Positions 1 through 7,785 of a stretch of 27,706 nucleotides of DNA are shown one piece after another (the first letter of the stretch is position 1; each line of letters opens with the position of its first letter). Made by a program: the position numbers and the translations under genes. The notes below the pieces were generated by a model. It did no database searches, had not been told where the DNA came from, and saw only the letters and a list, made by a program, of their open reading frames with translations. The stretch spans positions 374 to 28,079 of the forward strand of contig DJBL01000179.1 in assembly GCA_002435595.1 (NCBI GenBank). Reading direction: 5' to 3'. This stretch comes from Stenotrophomonas maltophilia. GTDB lineage: Bacteria > Pseudomonadota > Gammaproteobacteria > Xanthomonadales > Xanthomonadaceae.

Positions 1-8
1 CGACGTAG

Positions 9-107
9 AGCCGACCGTTGGTCGGCTGCGGTCGGTTCGGGCATGGCGACAGCCGACCAACGGTCGGCGCTACCTTTGATGGGGCGATAGCCGACCAACG
101 GTCGGCT
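9..107. repeat. Cluster of three GTAG-type REP palindromes
   Basis: Three short palindromes with the stem AGCCGACC/GGTCGGCT lie at 9-27, 51-68 and 89-107. The first has loop GTT and is preceded by GTAG (5-8). The second has loop AAC and is followed by CTAC (70-73), and the third has loop AAC and is followed by CCAC, so copy 1 is inverted relative to copies 2 and 3. This matches the GTAG-headed repetitive extragenic palindromes known from Stenotrophomonas. They sit just downstream of the carboxypeptidase stop codon and may also act as an mRNA 3' end. Nothing else is seen in 1-120. Confidence 0.8.
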
Positions 108-120
108 CCACCTCCTTGCG

Positions 121-2703
121 TCAGCCGCGCGGCTTGGTCGGGTTGAGCTGGTTGCCGAAGAAGATCGCGTTCAACAGCAGGCGCTCGGTCCCGTGCCAGT
201 ACTTGCGGTGGGCCGGGTCGTCGGCGAACAGCACCACGTTGCCCTGCCCCTGCGGCGAGACCAGCAGCCACGCCGCACCGGCGACGCGGTTGCGGTTGCT
301 CTCGGACAGATACCCGTTCACGCGCGGCTTCTCATCCACCCGCACCACGGTGGAGAACGGGTTGCGGCTCGGCTTGAAGCTGATCGCGTTTTCCTTGTTG
401 ATGGCCAGTTGCGTGCGCGGCAGACCGAAGCCGAGCGGATGGCTGGTATCCACGTCGGCGCTGAGGATGTTGCCGCTCACCCGCTCGATCGCGGCGATAT
501 CGCGCTGGTCACCGAAAGCACGACGCGCGGCGTCGGGCGCCGTTTCTTCTTCCCCCAGCACTTCATCGGCCAGCTTCTGTTCGATGGCCCAGCGTGCGGC
601 GCTGCCGTAGGTCACCAGCGATCCACCCGCGTTGATCCAGCGCTTCAGCGCCGCCACCGCGGTGGCATCCACGCCGGTGTAGGTGCCGCCGGCCAGCACG
701 ATGGTGGTGTAGCGGTCCAGCGCCACCTTTCCCAGCTGCGCCGGGTCGAGCTTGCTGGCCGGCAGCTGCACCTGCTGGTCGAGCACGAACCAGGCCGATC
801 CGATCTCGGTGGCGCTCACGCCCTCGCCCATCACCAGCGCCACGGCCGGCTTGCGCAGTGCCTTCACGCTGTCGCTGCCCAGGTCGATGCCGCTGCGGCT
901 CTGGCCAGTCGCCAGTGCCTGCACGCGCACGCCGCTGCTGCGTGCCGCCTCATCCACGGCCGCCAGCAACGCCGCGCCCGCCAGCGGTTGCCCCGCCACC
1001 GGAATCACCACGCTGCCACGCGCAAAGGACTGTTCGCCCTCGGCCGTGGCGGCGGTGAACGGCTGGAATGCCGCGCGGGTCTGCAGGCCGCGGGCCTGCA
1101 GGGCGTACAGCGCGCGGCTGGCGTTGTAGTCGCGCCAGTCCAGCACGTAGGCATAGCCGGCCTGCCCGCCCACCACGCCGGCCTGCGCCGGGGCGACCGC
1201 CGTCACCCGCTGACCACCGCCGATGCGGCTGCGGCTGCCGGCGAAGGCCACGCCGTAGGCCGGTGCGATCGCATAGGAGGTGCTGCCGTAGAACACATCG
1301 CCCTTGATCGGCGGAGTGTCGGCGAAGATCGAATGGACCAGGCGGAACTGCGGCTGCGCGGTGGGCACCACGTAGGCGCTGCCCGGCTCGAAGCGCTGGC
1401 CATCGACGGTGACGGCGGTGGTGAGCGCCTCGACGGTGATCTGGTGCTGCAGCAGCAGGTCCAGCAGCCGGGCGGTCAGGCCCGGGTCATGCGCGTCGCC
1501 GAACACGAACGCCTTGATCGGCTGCTGCCCGGCCTGCTTCAACGCCGACTGGAAGAAGTCCTTCTGCAGCTTGAGCAGCCCATCGCGTTCGGTCACCGCG
1601 CCGCGCACCGTGCCCAGCCCGGTGGCCACCTGGTTGCGGATGGTGAACGGGAAGGTGAGCAGGCCGTTGACCGATTCCTGCACGCGCCCGCGCGAGCTGG
1701 CCTGTTCGACGGTGACACCGACCGCGCCGTGGAAGTCCGGATAGGTCGAGCCGTACACCGGCGAGAAGTTGTCGAAGTTCTCGCCGGTGTAGTACAGCGA
1801 GCCCAGCGCATCCAGCGCCTGCGCGTGGTAGCGGGCCAGGGTCTTGTTGAATGCATAGGACGAGGCGGGCAGCAGCGGGCTGTGCATGCTCGCCGGCGAC
1901 GGTTCGAAGTAATAGGTGCTGTCCTTGCCCATCTCGTGGAAATCGATCTGGACGTTGGGATACCAGCGGTGGAAATAGGCGATCTTCGGCCGCGTGTCCT
2001 GCTGGGTGAGGGCCAGCCAGTCGCGGTTGAGGTCGGTGAAGTAGTGGTTGGTACGGCCCTGCGGGAACGGTTCGACGTGTTCCTTGTCGGCGGGGTCGGC
2101 CGAGGCCGGCGACGACGCATAGGCGTTGTGCCAGCTGGCCGCGCGATCTCGCCCGTCCGGGTTCTGTGCCGGGTCGAACAACACCACCGCCTGCTGCAGC
2201 CACTGCGCGGTCTCGGCACTGCGGTTGGCCACCAGGTAATAGGCGGTGAGCAGGGCCGCTTCGCCGCTGGAGGTTTCATTGCCGTGCACGCTGTAGCCCA
2301 GCCACACCACCACCGGGCTGCTGCCGGCCGCGCTCAACGGCTGCGCCGGATCGGCCAGGGTGACGTGCTGGCGGCGCAGGTTTTCCAGCTGCTGCTGGTT
2401 CTGTGCGGAGGTGACCGTGGCGATCAGCAACGGGCGCCCTTCGTAGCTGCTGCCGATGCGCTCGACCTTGATCTTGTCCGAGTGCCGGGCCAGTTCCTCG
2501 AAGTAGGCCACCAGCTGGTCATGCCGGGTGTAGCGGCTGCCGATCTCATACCCCAGGAACTGCTGCGGGGTGGGAATGGACGGATCGAAGTCGCCGCCCT
2601 GCGGGAAGAAGTACGCGCTCTGCGCGAACGCCGGCGCTGCCAGCAACCACAACGATCCCAGCAGCCAGGCGATGGGACGTGACACGACACGATGCAAAGA
2701 CAC
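121..2703 (-). CDS. Secreted M14-family zinc carboxypeptidase-like protein
   Basis: Predicted exported metallopeptidase of about 860 residues that would remove C-terminal residues or otherwise process peptides outside the cytoplasm. I chose the GTG at 2703 because GGGGAA lies about 7 nt upstream; an in-frame TTG at 2736 falls inside a hairpin. A signal peptide ends at AFA-Q near residue 27. The M14 signature is complete: HGNE (H140, E143) and H256 in DFHEMG as zinc ligands, NPDGR near 181, DLNRD near 224, and a probable catalytic glutamate E333 in VTVEQ. The long C-terminal half contains a stretch (IVLAGGTY...WINAGGSLVTYG) resembling a class I amidotransferase-like fold, so it is larger than a plain carboxypeptidase. 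It lies 60 bp downstream of a TonB-dependent receptor on the same strand, which suggests co-expression and a role in peptide scavenging. The family call is strong; the substrate is unknown. Confidence 0.85.
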   Translation of the reverse strand: MSLHRVVSRPIAWLLGSLWLLAAPAFAQSAYFFPQGGDFDPSIPTPQQFLGYEIGSRYTRHDQLVAYFEELARHSDKIKVERIGSSYEGRPLLIATVTSAQNQQQLENLRRQHVTLADPAQPLSAAGSSPVVVWLGYSVHGNETSSGEAALLTAYYLVANRSAETAQWLQQAVVLFDPAQNPDGRDRAASWHNAYASSPASADPADKEHVEPFPQGRTNHYFTDLNRDWLALTQQDTRPKIAYFHRWYPNVQIDFHEMGKDSTYYFEPSPASMHSPLLPASSYAFNKTLARYHAQALDALGSLYYTGENFDNFSPVYGSTYPDFHGAVGVTVEQASSRGRVQESVNGLLTFPFTIRNQVATGLGTVRGAVTERDGLLKLQKDFFQSALKQAGQQPIKAFVFGDAHDPGLTARLLDLLLQHQITVEALTTAVTVDGQRFEPGSAYVVPTAQPQFRLVHSIFADTPPIKGDVFYGSTSYAIAPAYGVAFAGSRSRIGGGQRVTAVAPAQAGVVGGQAGYAYVLDWRDYNASRALYALQARGLQTRAAFQPFTAATAEGEQSFARGSVVIPVAGQPLAGAALLAAVDEAARSSGVRVQALATGQSRSGIDLGSDSVKALRKPAVALVMGEGVSATEIGSAWFVLDQQVQLPASKLDPAQLGKVALDRYTTIVLAGGTYTGVDATAVAALKRWINAGGSLVTYGSAARWAIEQKLADEVLGEEETAPDAARRAFGDQRDIAAIERVSGNILSADVDTSHPLGFGLPRTQLAINKENAISFKPSRNPFSTVVRVDEKPRVNGYLSESNRNRVAGAAWLLVSPQGQGNVVLFADDPAHRKYWHGTERLLLNAIFFGNQLNPTKPRG

Positions 2704-2722
2704 AGCAATTCCCCATGAAGCG

Positions 2723-2746
2723 GGGGCCGGCGGCAATGCCGGCCCC
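2723..2746 (-). other. GC-rich intergenic hairpin between receptor and peptidase genes
   Basis: A perfect 9-bp stem, GGGGCCGGC (2723-2731) with GCCGGCCCC (2738-2746) and a 6-nt loop, fills most of the gap between the two minus-strand genes. It has no T tract, so it is not a classic terminator. It ends about 20 nt before the GTG start of the peptidase and could stabilise the upstream mRNA or tune downstream expression. Confidence 0.6.
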
Positions 2747-2763
2747 GGTGGATACCAACGGTG

Positions 2764-5427
2764 TTAGAAGCGGTAGTCGAAGCCCACGGTGAAGTAGCGC
2801 CCGCGCAGGTCGTACTGGCTGAAGTCGTACGGCGCGCGGATGCCCGGGAACGAGGCGTCGTACGGCGGTTCCTCATCGGCCAGGTTCTGGATCTTGGCGT
2901 ACACGGTCAGCTTGTCGATGCCGGTGTAGCCCAGGTACAGGTCGAACTGGCTGTAGGCGTCCACGCGGTCCTGCACGGCGGTGGCCGCCGCACTGGCCTT
3001 CTGGTCGTAGCCGCTGGTGTAGTACCAGGTCAGCGCGGTGCGGAAATCGCCGTAACTCCAGTCGAAGGTGGTGGTGGCCTTGTTCTTGGGCAGGGTGGCG
3101 CCGAGGTTGCTGCCGGCGTAATCCACCAGCGGGCCACCGACGACGGTGGGGCGGCTGTAATTGCGCACATGGGTGAAGGCGCTGCTGAGCGCGAAGTCGC
3201 CGGCGCGTTCGGTCGGGAAGCGCTGGCGCAGTTCCACGTCGAAACCGGAGGTCTTCAGCTCGCTCAGGTTCTGGTAGCGGTTGTACACCGCCAGCAGCTT
3301 GCCGCGGTCATCGCGCAGCACCGCACCGGGCACGTCATCGGTGACCAGGGTCTGGGTGTTGTTGGTGCCCACCAGGTTTTCCAGCTCGATGCGGTAGTAG
3401 TCCACGCTCAGGCTTGTGTTGGACCACGGCGACAATACGATGCCGGCGTTGAAGCTCTTGGTGCGCTCGGGCTTGAGATCGTTGTTGCCGACGGTGAAGA
3501 AGGTCGGGTTCTGGCGCGAGCCCGGCACGTCCGGATCACGCGGATCGATCACGCTGCCGTAGGCGATGCTGGTGCTGTTGGAGTTCTCCGACAGCGACGG
3601 CGCACGGAAGCCCTTGGAGGCAGCGGCACGCACCAGCAGGATGTCCCACGGCTGCCAGCGCAGGCTCAGCTTGGGCGAGAACGCATCCCCGAAGTCGCTG
3701 TAATGATCGGCGCGCGCGGCGGCCTGCAGCTCCAGACGCTCGGCCAGCGGCACGTTGACCTCGGCATAGGCGGCGGTGACCTTGCGTTCGCCGTGCACTT
3801 CGGCGATGGCCGGGCGGATCTGCAGACCGGCATCGATCTGCCAGGGGTTGTCCGAATCGAGCTTCTCGCGGCGCCATTCGGCCCCGGCGGCGAAGCCGAT
3901 TTCGCCGGCCCAGGTGTGGCCCAGCGCGCCGGAGATCTTCGCATCCACGCCCTGCAGCACCGACTCGGCCGGACGCAGCGTGCTGATGTTGATCGCATTG
4001 AGCACCTCCGGCGAGGTCGCTGCGGGGTTGAGCAGGTTGTAGCTGCCGTTGGCCAGCGCGGTGGCCAGCGCGTAGCGGTTGGCGAAGCCGCCGGAAACCG
4101 TTTCGCGCTCGCTGCTGCGCGCGCCGAACGCGCCCACTTCCCAGTCCCAGTCCTGCAGGCTGCCGCGCAGCCCGACCAGGCCGCGGTAGGCCTGGGAACG
4201 ATTGGTCTTGATGGTCGCGCCGAGGTTGAAGAAGGTGTACTCGATCGGCACCGCGCGGCCATACGGGTTGTACGGGCTGCTCGCCGGCAGGTTGGACGAC
4301 ACCGGCTCGGCCAGGCCGGTATCGGCGTTGAGGGCGAAGCGGCCGCTTTCCAGGGTGAAGAACGGGCTGCTGCCGAACCAGGACACACCCTTGATGTCGC
4401 TGTAGAGCACTTCGCCGAAGGCCTCGACGTTGTCATTCACCCGGAAGGTGCCGTTGACGTAGGCCTGGTAGCGCTTGGTGGACGGAATCAGGGTGGTGTA
4501 CGGGGCCTGGTTGAAGCCGCAGGTGTTGCCGGCCAGGCCGTCGATGGGCGCGCTGGCGACCAGGGTGGTGCCTTGCGGGCAGTTGCCGTTGGCATCGAGC
4601 ATCGGCACCGAGGTGCCGTTGATGAGATAGCGGGCGCCCTTGGCCGACCAGCCGTTCCAGCGGCCGCCGGGCTTGTCGGTGTAGATGCCGGACTTGGTCA
4701 GGTCGCGCTGGTCCTGGTCCAGGCGCTCGCGGTTGTAGCCTTCCAGGCTGACCAGGATGTTGTAGCCGTCGGTGTCCAGGTCGCCGATGCCACCGATGAA
4801 CTTGAGCGTCTGCTCATCCAGGCCACCCTGGTCGGCGGTGCCCAGGCTGCCGCCGAGCTCGGCGCCCTGGAAGTCCTGCCGGGTGATGATGTTGACCACC
4901 CCGGCCACCGCATCGGAGCCGTACACGGCCGAGGCGCCGTCCTTGAGCACTTCGATGCGCTCCACGGCCACCAGCGGCAGCGCGTTGAGGTTGACGAAGG
5001 TGTCCGAGAGGCCGCCGGCCGGGAAGCCGTAGTTGGCCAGGCGACGGCCGTTGAGCAGCACCAGCGTGTTCTTCTGCGACAGGCCGCGCAGGCCGATGCC
5101 GGCCGAGCCGGACGCCCAGCCGTTGTTGGTGGTTTCGTTGTTGGCGTTGCCGGTGTTGGCCGAGATCGAGCGCAGCACGTCGGCGACGGTGGCCTTGCCG
5201 GTCTCCTTCAGCTGCTCGCGGCCGATCACCTGCACCGGGTTGGCCGACTCGGTGTCGGTGCGTTTGATGTTGGAACCGGTGACCCGCACGGCGGCGAGGG
5301 TCTTGCTGTCGCCGGCGGCATCGGCGGTGGCATCGGGGGCGGCGTCGCCGGAGGCGAGGGCGGCGGCGGACAAAGGCGTCGCCAGAGCGGCGGCGAGAGC
5401 CGCTACAAGAAGGGTTTGCTTGGGCAT
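2764..5427 (-). CDS. TonB-dependent outer-membrane receptor
   Basis: An 887-residue outer-membrane transporter powered by TonB-ExbBD. The ATG at 5427 is chosen because it begins a clean signal peptide (MPKQTLLVAALAAALATPLSAAALAS); upstream in-frame codons have no such feature. A TonB-box-like stretch (LAAVRVTGSNI) follows, then a plug domain with the usual VADVLRSISANTG, GLRGLS, LVLLNGRRL, VERIEVLKDGASAVYGSDAVAGVVNIITR run in blocks, and a 22-strand-type barrel ending in the aromatic YRF. Two cysteines (CPQG and CGF) in an early barrel loop could form an external disulfide. The ligand cannot be read from sequence. The M14 peptidase gene directly downstream favours peptides or a peptide-linked compound. 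It diverges from queD, and the tandem repeats at 5492-5542 lie 65-115 bp upstream of this start. Confidence 0.93.
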   Translation of the reverse strand: MPKQTLLVAALAAALATPLSAAALASGDAAPDATADAAGDSKTLAAVRVTGSNIKRTDTESANPVQVIGREQLKETGKATVADVLRSISANTGNANNETTNNGWASGSAGIGLRGLSQKNTLVLLNGRRLANYGFPAGGLSDTFVNLNALPLVAVERIEVLKDGASAVYGSDAVAGVVNIITRQDFQGAELGGSLGTADQGGLDEQTLKFIGGIGDLDTDGYNILVSLEGYNRERLDQDQRDLTKSGIYTDKPGGRWNGWSAKGARYLINGTSVPMLDANGNCPQGTTLVASAPIDGLAGNTCGFNQAPYTTLIPSTKRYQAYVNGTFRVNDNVEAFGEVLYSDIKGVSWFGSSPFFTLESGRFALNADTGLAEPVSSNLPASSPYNPYGRAVPIEYTFFNLGATIKTNRSQAYRGLVGLRGSLQDWDWEVGAFGARSSERETVSGGFANRYALATALANGSYNLLNPAATSPEVLNAINISTLRPAESVLQGVDAKISGALGHTWAGEIGFAAGAEWRREKLDSDNPWQIDAGLQIRPAIAEVHGERKVTAAYAEVNVPLAERLELQAAARADHYSDFGDAFSPKLSLRWQPWDILLVRAAASKGFRAPSLSENSNSTSIAYGSVIDPRDPDVPGSRQNPTFFTVGNNDLKPERTKSFNAGIVLSPWSNTSLSVDYYRIELENLVGTNNTQTLVTDDVPGAVLRDDRGKLLAVYNRYQNLSELKTSGFDVELRQRFPTERAGDFALSSAFTHVRNYSRPTVVGGPLVDYAGSNLGATLPKNKATTTFDWSYGDFRTALTWYYTSGYDQKASAAATAVQDRVDAYSQFDLYLGYTGIDKLTVYAKIQNLADEEPPYDASFPGIRAPYDFSQYDLRGRYFTVGFDYRF

Positions 5428-5491
5428 GACTTCAGTGGGGTGGTGAACGACAAGTTCCGCAGTAGTCCATGCCCGGCCATGAACCGGCCAA

Positions 5492-5542
5492 TAACATCTC
5501 TTCATACGGATATAAGAGAAACTAACATCTCTTCATCCGGAT
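5492..5542. promoter_or_regulatory. Tandem 20-bp direct repeats, probable operators
   Basis: Two copies of TAACATCTCTTCAT(A/C)CGGAT lie at 5492-5511 and 5523-5542. They differ at one base and are spaced 31 bp start to start, close to three helical turns. The second copy is part of an imperfect 24-bp palindrome (5527-5550) whose core CATCCGGATG is perfect; TCTCTT and AAGAGA flank the first. The location between divergent start codons (receptor 5427, queD 5614) and the low GC content against the background point to regulator binding. The regulator is not identified. Confidence 0.65.
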
Positions 5543-5601
5543 GGAAAGATTTGGTTACAAGCGTATCGATGCCGGGGCCACGCCCCCGGCGCGGGCGCCG
5601 C

Positions 5602-5607
5602 TACAAT
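5602..5607 (+). promoter_or_regulatory. Putative -10 element of queD (TACAAT), possible leaderless start
   Basis: TACAAT matches the -10 consensus at five of six positions and ends 6 nt before the queD ATG, so transcription would begin at or next to the start codon. No clear -35 or Shine-Dalgarno sequence is seen. A 7-bp GC hairpin (5571-5577 with 5584-5590) lies just upstream. Confidence 0.45.
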
Positions 5608-5613
5608 GGCGGC

Positions 5614-5967
5614 ATGGAAATCTTCAAAGTCTTTACCCTCGAGGCAGCCCACCGCCTGCCCAACGTGCCGCCCGGCCACAAGTGCGCGCGCCTGCATGGC
5701 CACTCGTTCCGGGTGGAGCTCAAGGTGGAGGGCGAGCCGGGCGAGCAGACCGGCTGGATCATGGATTTCGGCGACGTCAAAGCCGCCTTCCAGCCGATCT
5801 ACGACCGCCTGGACCACCACTACCTCAATGACATCCCCGGTCTGGACAACCCCACCAGCGAGCGGCTGGCGATCTGGATCTGGAACGAGCTCAAGCCGAC
5901 CCTGCCGCAGCTGAGCGAAGTGACCGTGCACGAAACCTGCACCTCCGGCTGCCGCTACCGCGGCTGA
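5614..5967 (+). CDS. queD: 6-carboxytetrahydropterin synthase (QueD)
   Basis: A 117-residue enzyme of the 6-pyruvoyl-tetrahydropterin synthase family. It converts dihydroneopterin triphosphate to 6-carboxy-5,6,7,8-tetrahydropterin in queuosine and 7-deazapurine synthesis in the cytoplasm. H13 in EAAHRL and H28/H30 in LHGHS are the zinc ligands, C24 in GHKCARLHGH is the catalytic cysteine, D67-H68-H69 form the DHH motif and E107 in VHETCTSG binds the pterin. The length is typical of QueD and shorter than animal PTPS. It stands alone, divergent from the TonB receptor, and no preQ1 riboswitch was recognised upstream. Long reading frames that extend across the receptor gene on this strand are shadows; the ATG at 5614 begins exactly at the family N-terminus. 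Confidence 0.93.
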   Translation: MEIFKVFTLEAAHRLPNVPPGHKCARLHGHSFRVELKVEGEPGEQTGWIMDFGDVKAAFQPIYDRLDHHYLNDIPGLDNPTSERLAIWIWNELKPTLPQLSEVTVHETCTSGCRYRG

Positions 5968-6039
5968 GCGGGCACGCACGCAACGGGTTGATTGAAAAAA
6001 GGTTTTACTGAAATCGGACCACAACTGGCAAGAACTTGT

Positions 6040-6074
6040 TGCAATGCAATATTTTCGGCGTATGCTGCATTGCA
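6040..6074. promoter_or_regulatory. TGC-rich inverted repeat over the phasin promoter
   Basis: TGCAATGCA (6040-6048) and TGCATTGCA (6066-6074) form a perfect 9-bp inverted repeat with a 17-nt spacer. A plausible promoter, TTGCAA (6039-6044), 16 bp, TATGCT (6061-6066), is overlapped by both arms. PhaR repressors of PHA granule genes are known to bind TGC-rich sequences, so this is a candidate PhaR site. That assignment is inference. Confidence 0.5.
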
Positions 6075-6097
6075 TCAACGTTCTCGAGCCGTCCTCC

Positions 6098-6454
6098 ATG
6101 GCGTCCGCGTTCACCGATTCCTTCAGCGACTACACCCGCCAGCTGGCCGCCACGGCCACGCGTGCCAATCGGCTCGCACTGGAAAATGCCGAAAGCATGT
6201 TCGGGGTGCAGTTGAAGACACTGGAAAAGAACATCACCGCCACCAGCGGGTTCTTCGGTGAAATCGTGCAGTCACAGGAACCGGGAAAGCTGCTGCCCAA
6301 GGGCGCGCAGCTGGCCCGTGACAACCTCGCCCGTTGGACCCACGCCCACCAGGAAGTGGTCGGGCTGGGCCTGAAGGCTTCGGAGGCCTTCAGCGAGCTG
6401 GTCCGGGGTCCGTTCGCGGACGCCACTGCCAAGGCCGGCGCTGCCAGGCGCTGA
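6098..6454 (+). CDS. Phasin family protein
   Basis: A 118-residue, helix-rich, alanine-rich protein without signal peptide, cysteine or membrane segment. The pattern of an amphipathic helix (ATRANRLALENAESMFGVQL), a break with QEPGKLLPKGAQLA, then helices WTHAHQEVVGLGLKASEAF resembles the Phasin_2 family that coats polyhydroxyalkanoate granules. Similar short proteins are annotated as phasins in Xanthomonadaceae. The ATG at 6098 is preferred over an in-frame ATG at 6044, because the latter lies inside the inverted repeat and promoter. It is a single-gene unit closed by a strong terminator. No PHA synthase gene is in the window, so the granule role is inferred from family resemblance only; a general stress-related helical protein is the alternative. 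Confidence 0.65.
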   Translation: MASAFTDSFSDYTRQLAATATRANRLALENAESMFGVQLKTLEKNITATSGFFGEIVQSQEPGKLLPKGAQLARDNLARWTHAHQEVVGLGLKASEAFSELVRGPFADATAKAGAARR

Positions 6455-6502
6455 GCCACACCAACATCGAATTTGCGTGGGTCCCTCCCCCCACGCAATC
6501 CC

Positions 6503-6540
6503 AGACCCGACAGAACCCTCCCTCTGTCGGGTCTTTTTTT
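6503..6540 (+). terminator. Rho-independent terminator of the phasin gene
   Basis: A perfect 11-bp stem (6504-6514 GACCCGACAGA with 6523-6533 TCTGTCGGGTC), an 8-nt loop and seven T residues (6534-6540) follow the phasin stop by 48 nt. Confidence 0.93.
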
Positions 6541-6603
6541 GCGCGTCTGCCAGCGAACGGTCGCCGGCATTGCCGCCGGTGCGAGGCATCAACCGGCCTG
6601 GCA

Positions 6604-7713
6604 TCACTCCGGATCGGCCAGCGGGCGCACGATCTGCACCAGGCTCATCAGCGTCTTCCCCGGTTCTTCCCACGGCATCATGTGCGCCGAGTGCTCGAAC
6701 CACACGCCCTGCTTGAACGGCGCCTGCACCTGCGCGAGCCAGCGCTCGGTCGGGGCCGACGGGGTGGTGTAGTCGTGGCGCCCCATGAACATCACCACCG
6801 GGATCGGGAAGCGCGTCACCCCGTTGAAATCCACCTTCAGCATCTGCGGCAGCAGCGGGCCCAGCGACAACACACTGCCCCGATCGATGTTGCAGCGATC
6901 GGCATCGGTGTACTCCGGCGACAGCTTCGCCGCCCCGAAGTAGTACGCCGATGCATCGCGGTAGGCGGTGAGCCCGCCGTAGAACTGGGGCCAGGTCCGC
7001 GCGGTGATGATCCGCTCGCGCGTGATCGGCGCGGCGCCCGGATACGGCGCGATGGCCTCCAGCTCGGCCACGGCCTTCGCATTGCCATGTGCCCGTGCCT
7101 GGGCCAGCCCGTACTCGAAACTGATGCGCTCGTTCTCCACCTGGTTGATGATCTGCCCGATCCCCACATAGGCATGGAACAGATCCGGCCGCTTGAGCGC
7201 CGCCTGCATCGCCACGATCGTGCCCCAGCTGTGCGCCATCAGGATGACGCGGCGCTTGCCCAGCCGCTGGCGCACGTGCTCGGCCACCGCGATGGTGTCG
7301 GCCACGTAGCGATCGATGGTCAGGGTGGGCGCGATCGCCGCCGGCGCCGCCTCGGCAAAGGTCTTGCCGGCGCCACGCTGGTCCCAGTCCACGACCGTGA
7401 AGTACTCCTCCAGGGGCCGCTGGAACTGCCAGATGCTCGGTGTGACCGGACTGGCCGGCCCGCCGTGCACGAACAGGATGACCGGGTTGTCACGGTCCTC
7501 GCCACGGATGCTCAGCCACTGCCGCAGCCCGCCGATCGGCGTGGCGTAGTGCTCCTGGATACCGTTGGGCGTGCTGATGCGTTGCAGGTCGGCGATCACC
7601 GCGCGGGCCGGTGCCAGGGCGCTGGTGTCCGGGCAGCGCTCGGCTGCGGCCAGCGCGCCGGGCAAGGCCGCCAGCATCCAGGCGAAGCAGACAGACAGGT
7701 GACGGCGTGGCAT
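6604..7713 (-). CDS. Exported alpha/beta hydrolase, proline-iminopeptidase-like (S33)
   Basis: A 369-residue serine hydrolase. The ATG at 7713 has AAGGAG 8 nt upstream and starts a signal peptide ending near residue 24 (ALAAAE). The fold signature is clear: oxyanion-hole motif HGGP at 83-86, DQRGAGKT at 111-118, the nucleophile S162 in AHSWGT, a probable catalytic acid D314 in GRHD, and the catalytic histidine H344 in HSAH. HGGP plus DQRG is typical of prolyl aminopeptidases and related S33 enzymes; the substrate may be an N-terminal proline peptide or an unrelated ester. It follows the response regulator and kinase genes by 72 bp on the same strand and may be the third gene of that unit. A small inverted repeat (GTGCAA 7737-7742, TTGCAC 7755-7760) lies in that gap. 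Confidence 0.85.
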   Translation of the reverse strand: MPRRHLSVCFAWMLAALPGALAAAERCPDTSALAPARAVIADLQRISTPNGIQEHYATPIGGLRQWLSIRGEDRDNPVILFVHGGPASPVTPSIWQFQRPLEEYFTVVDWDQRGAGKTFAEAAPAAIAPTLTIDRYVADTIAVAEHVRQRLGKRRVILMAHSWGTIVAMQAALKRPDLFHAYVGIGQIINQVENERISFEYGLAQARAHGNAKAVAELEAIAPYPGAAPITRERIITARTWPQFYGGLTAYRDASAYYFGAAKLSPEYTDADRCNIDRGSVLSLGPLLPQMLKVDFNGVTRFPIPVVMFMGRHDYTTPSAPTERWLAQVQAPFKQGVWFEHSAHMMPWEEPGKTLMSLVQIVRPLADPE

Positions 7714-7785
7714 CCGGCGACTCCTTGGCAGGTTGTGTGCAAGCGGCAACGGTATTGCACCCGCCCGCGCCGCGCGGCCCCAGTG

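Noticed and set aside
5428..5613. preQ1 riboswitch upstream of queD
   Set aside because: No preQ1 aptamer blocks were recognised, and the -10 element next to the ATG leaves no room for a leader.
2761..5967. A 1068-codon plus-strand open frame over the TonB receptor gene and queD
   Set aside because: Only its last 117 codons (queD from 5614) have family features. The rest is antisense to a clear receptor and low in recognisable motifs, as expected for high-GC shadow frames.
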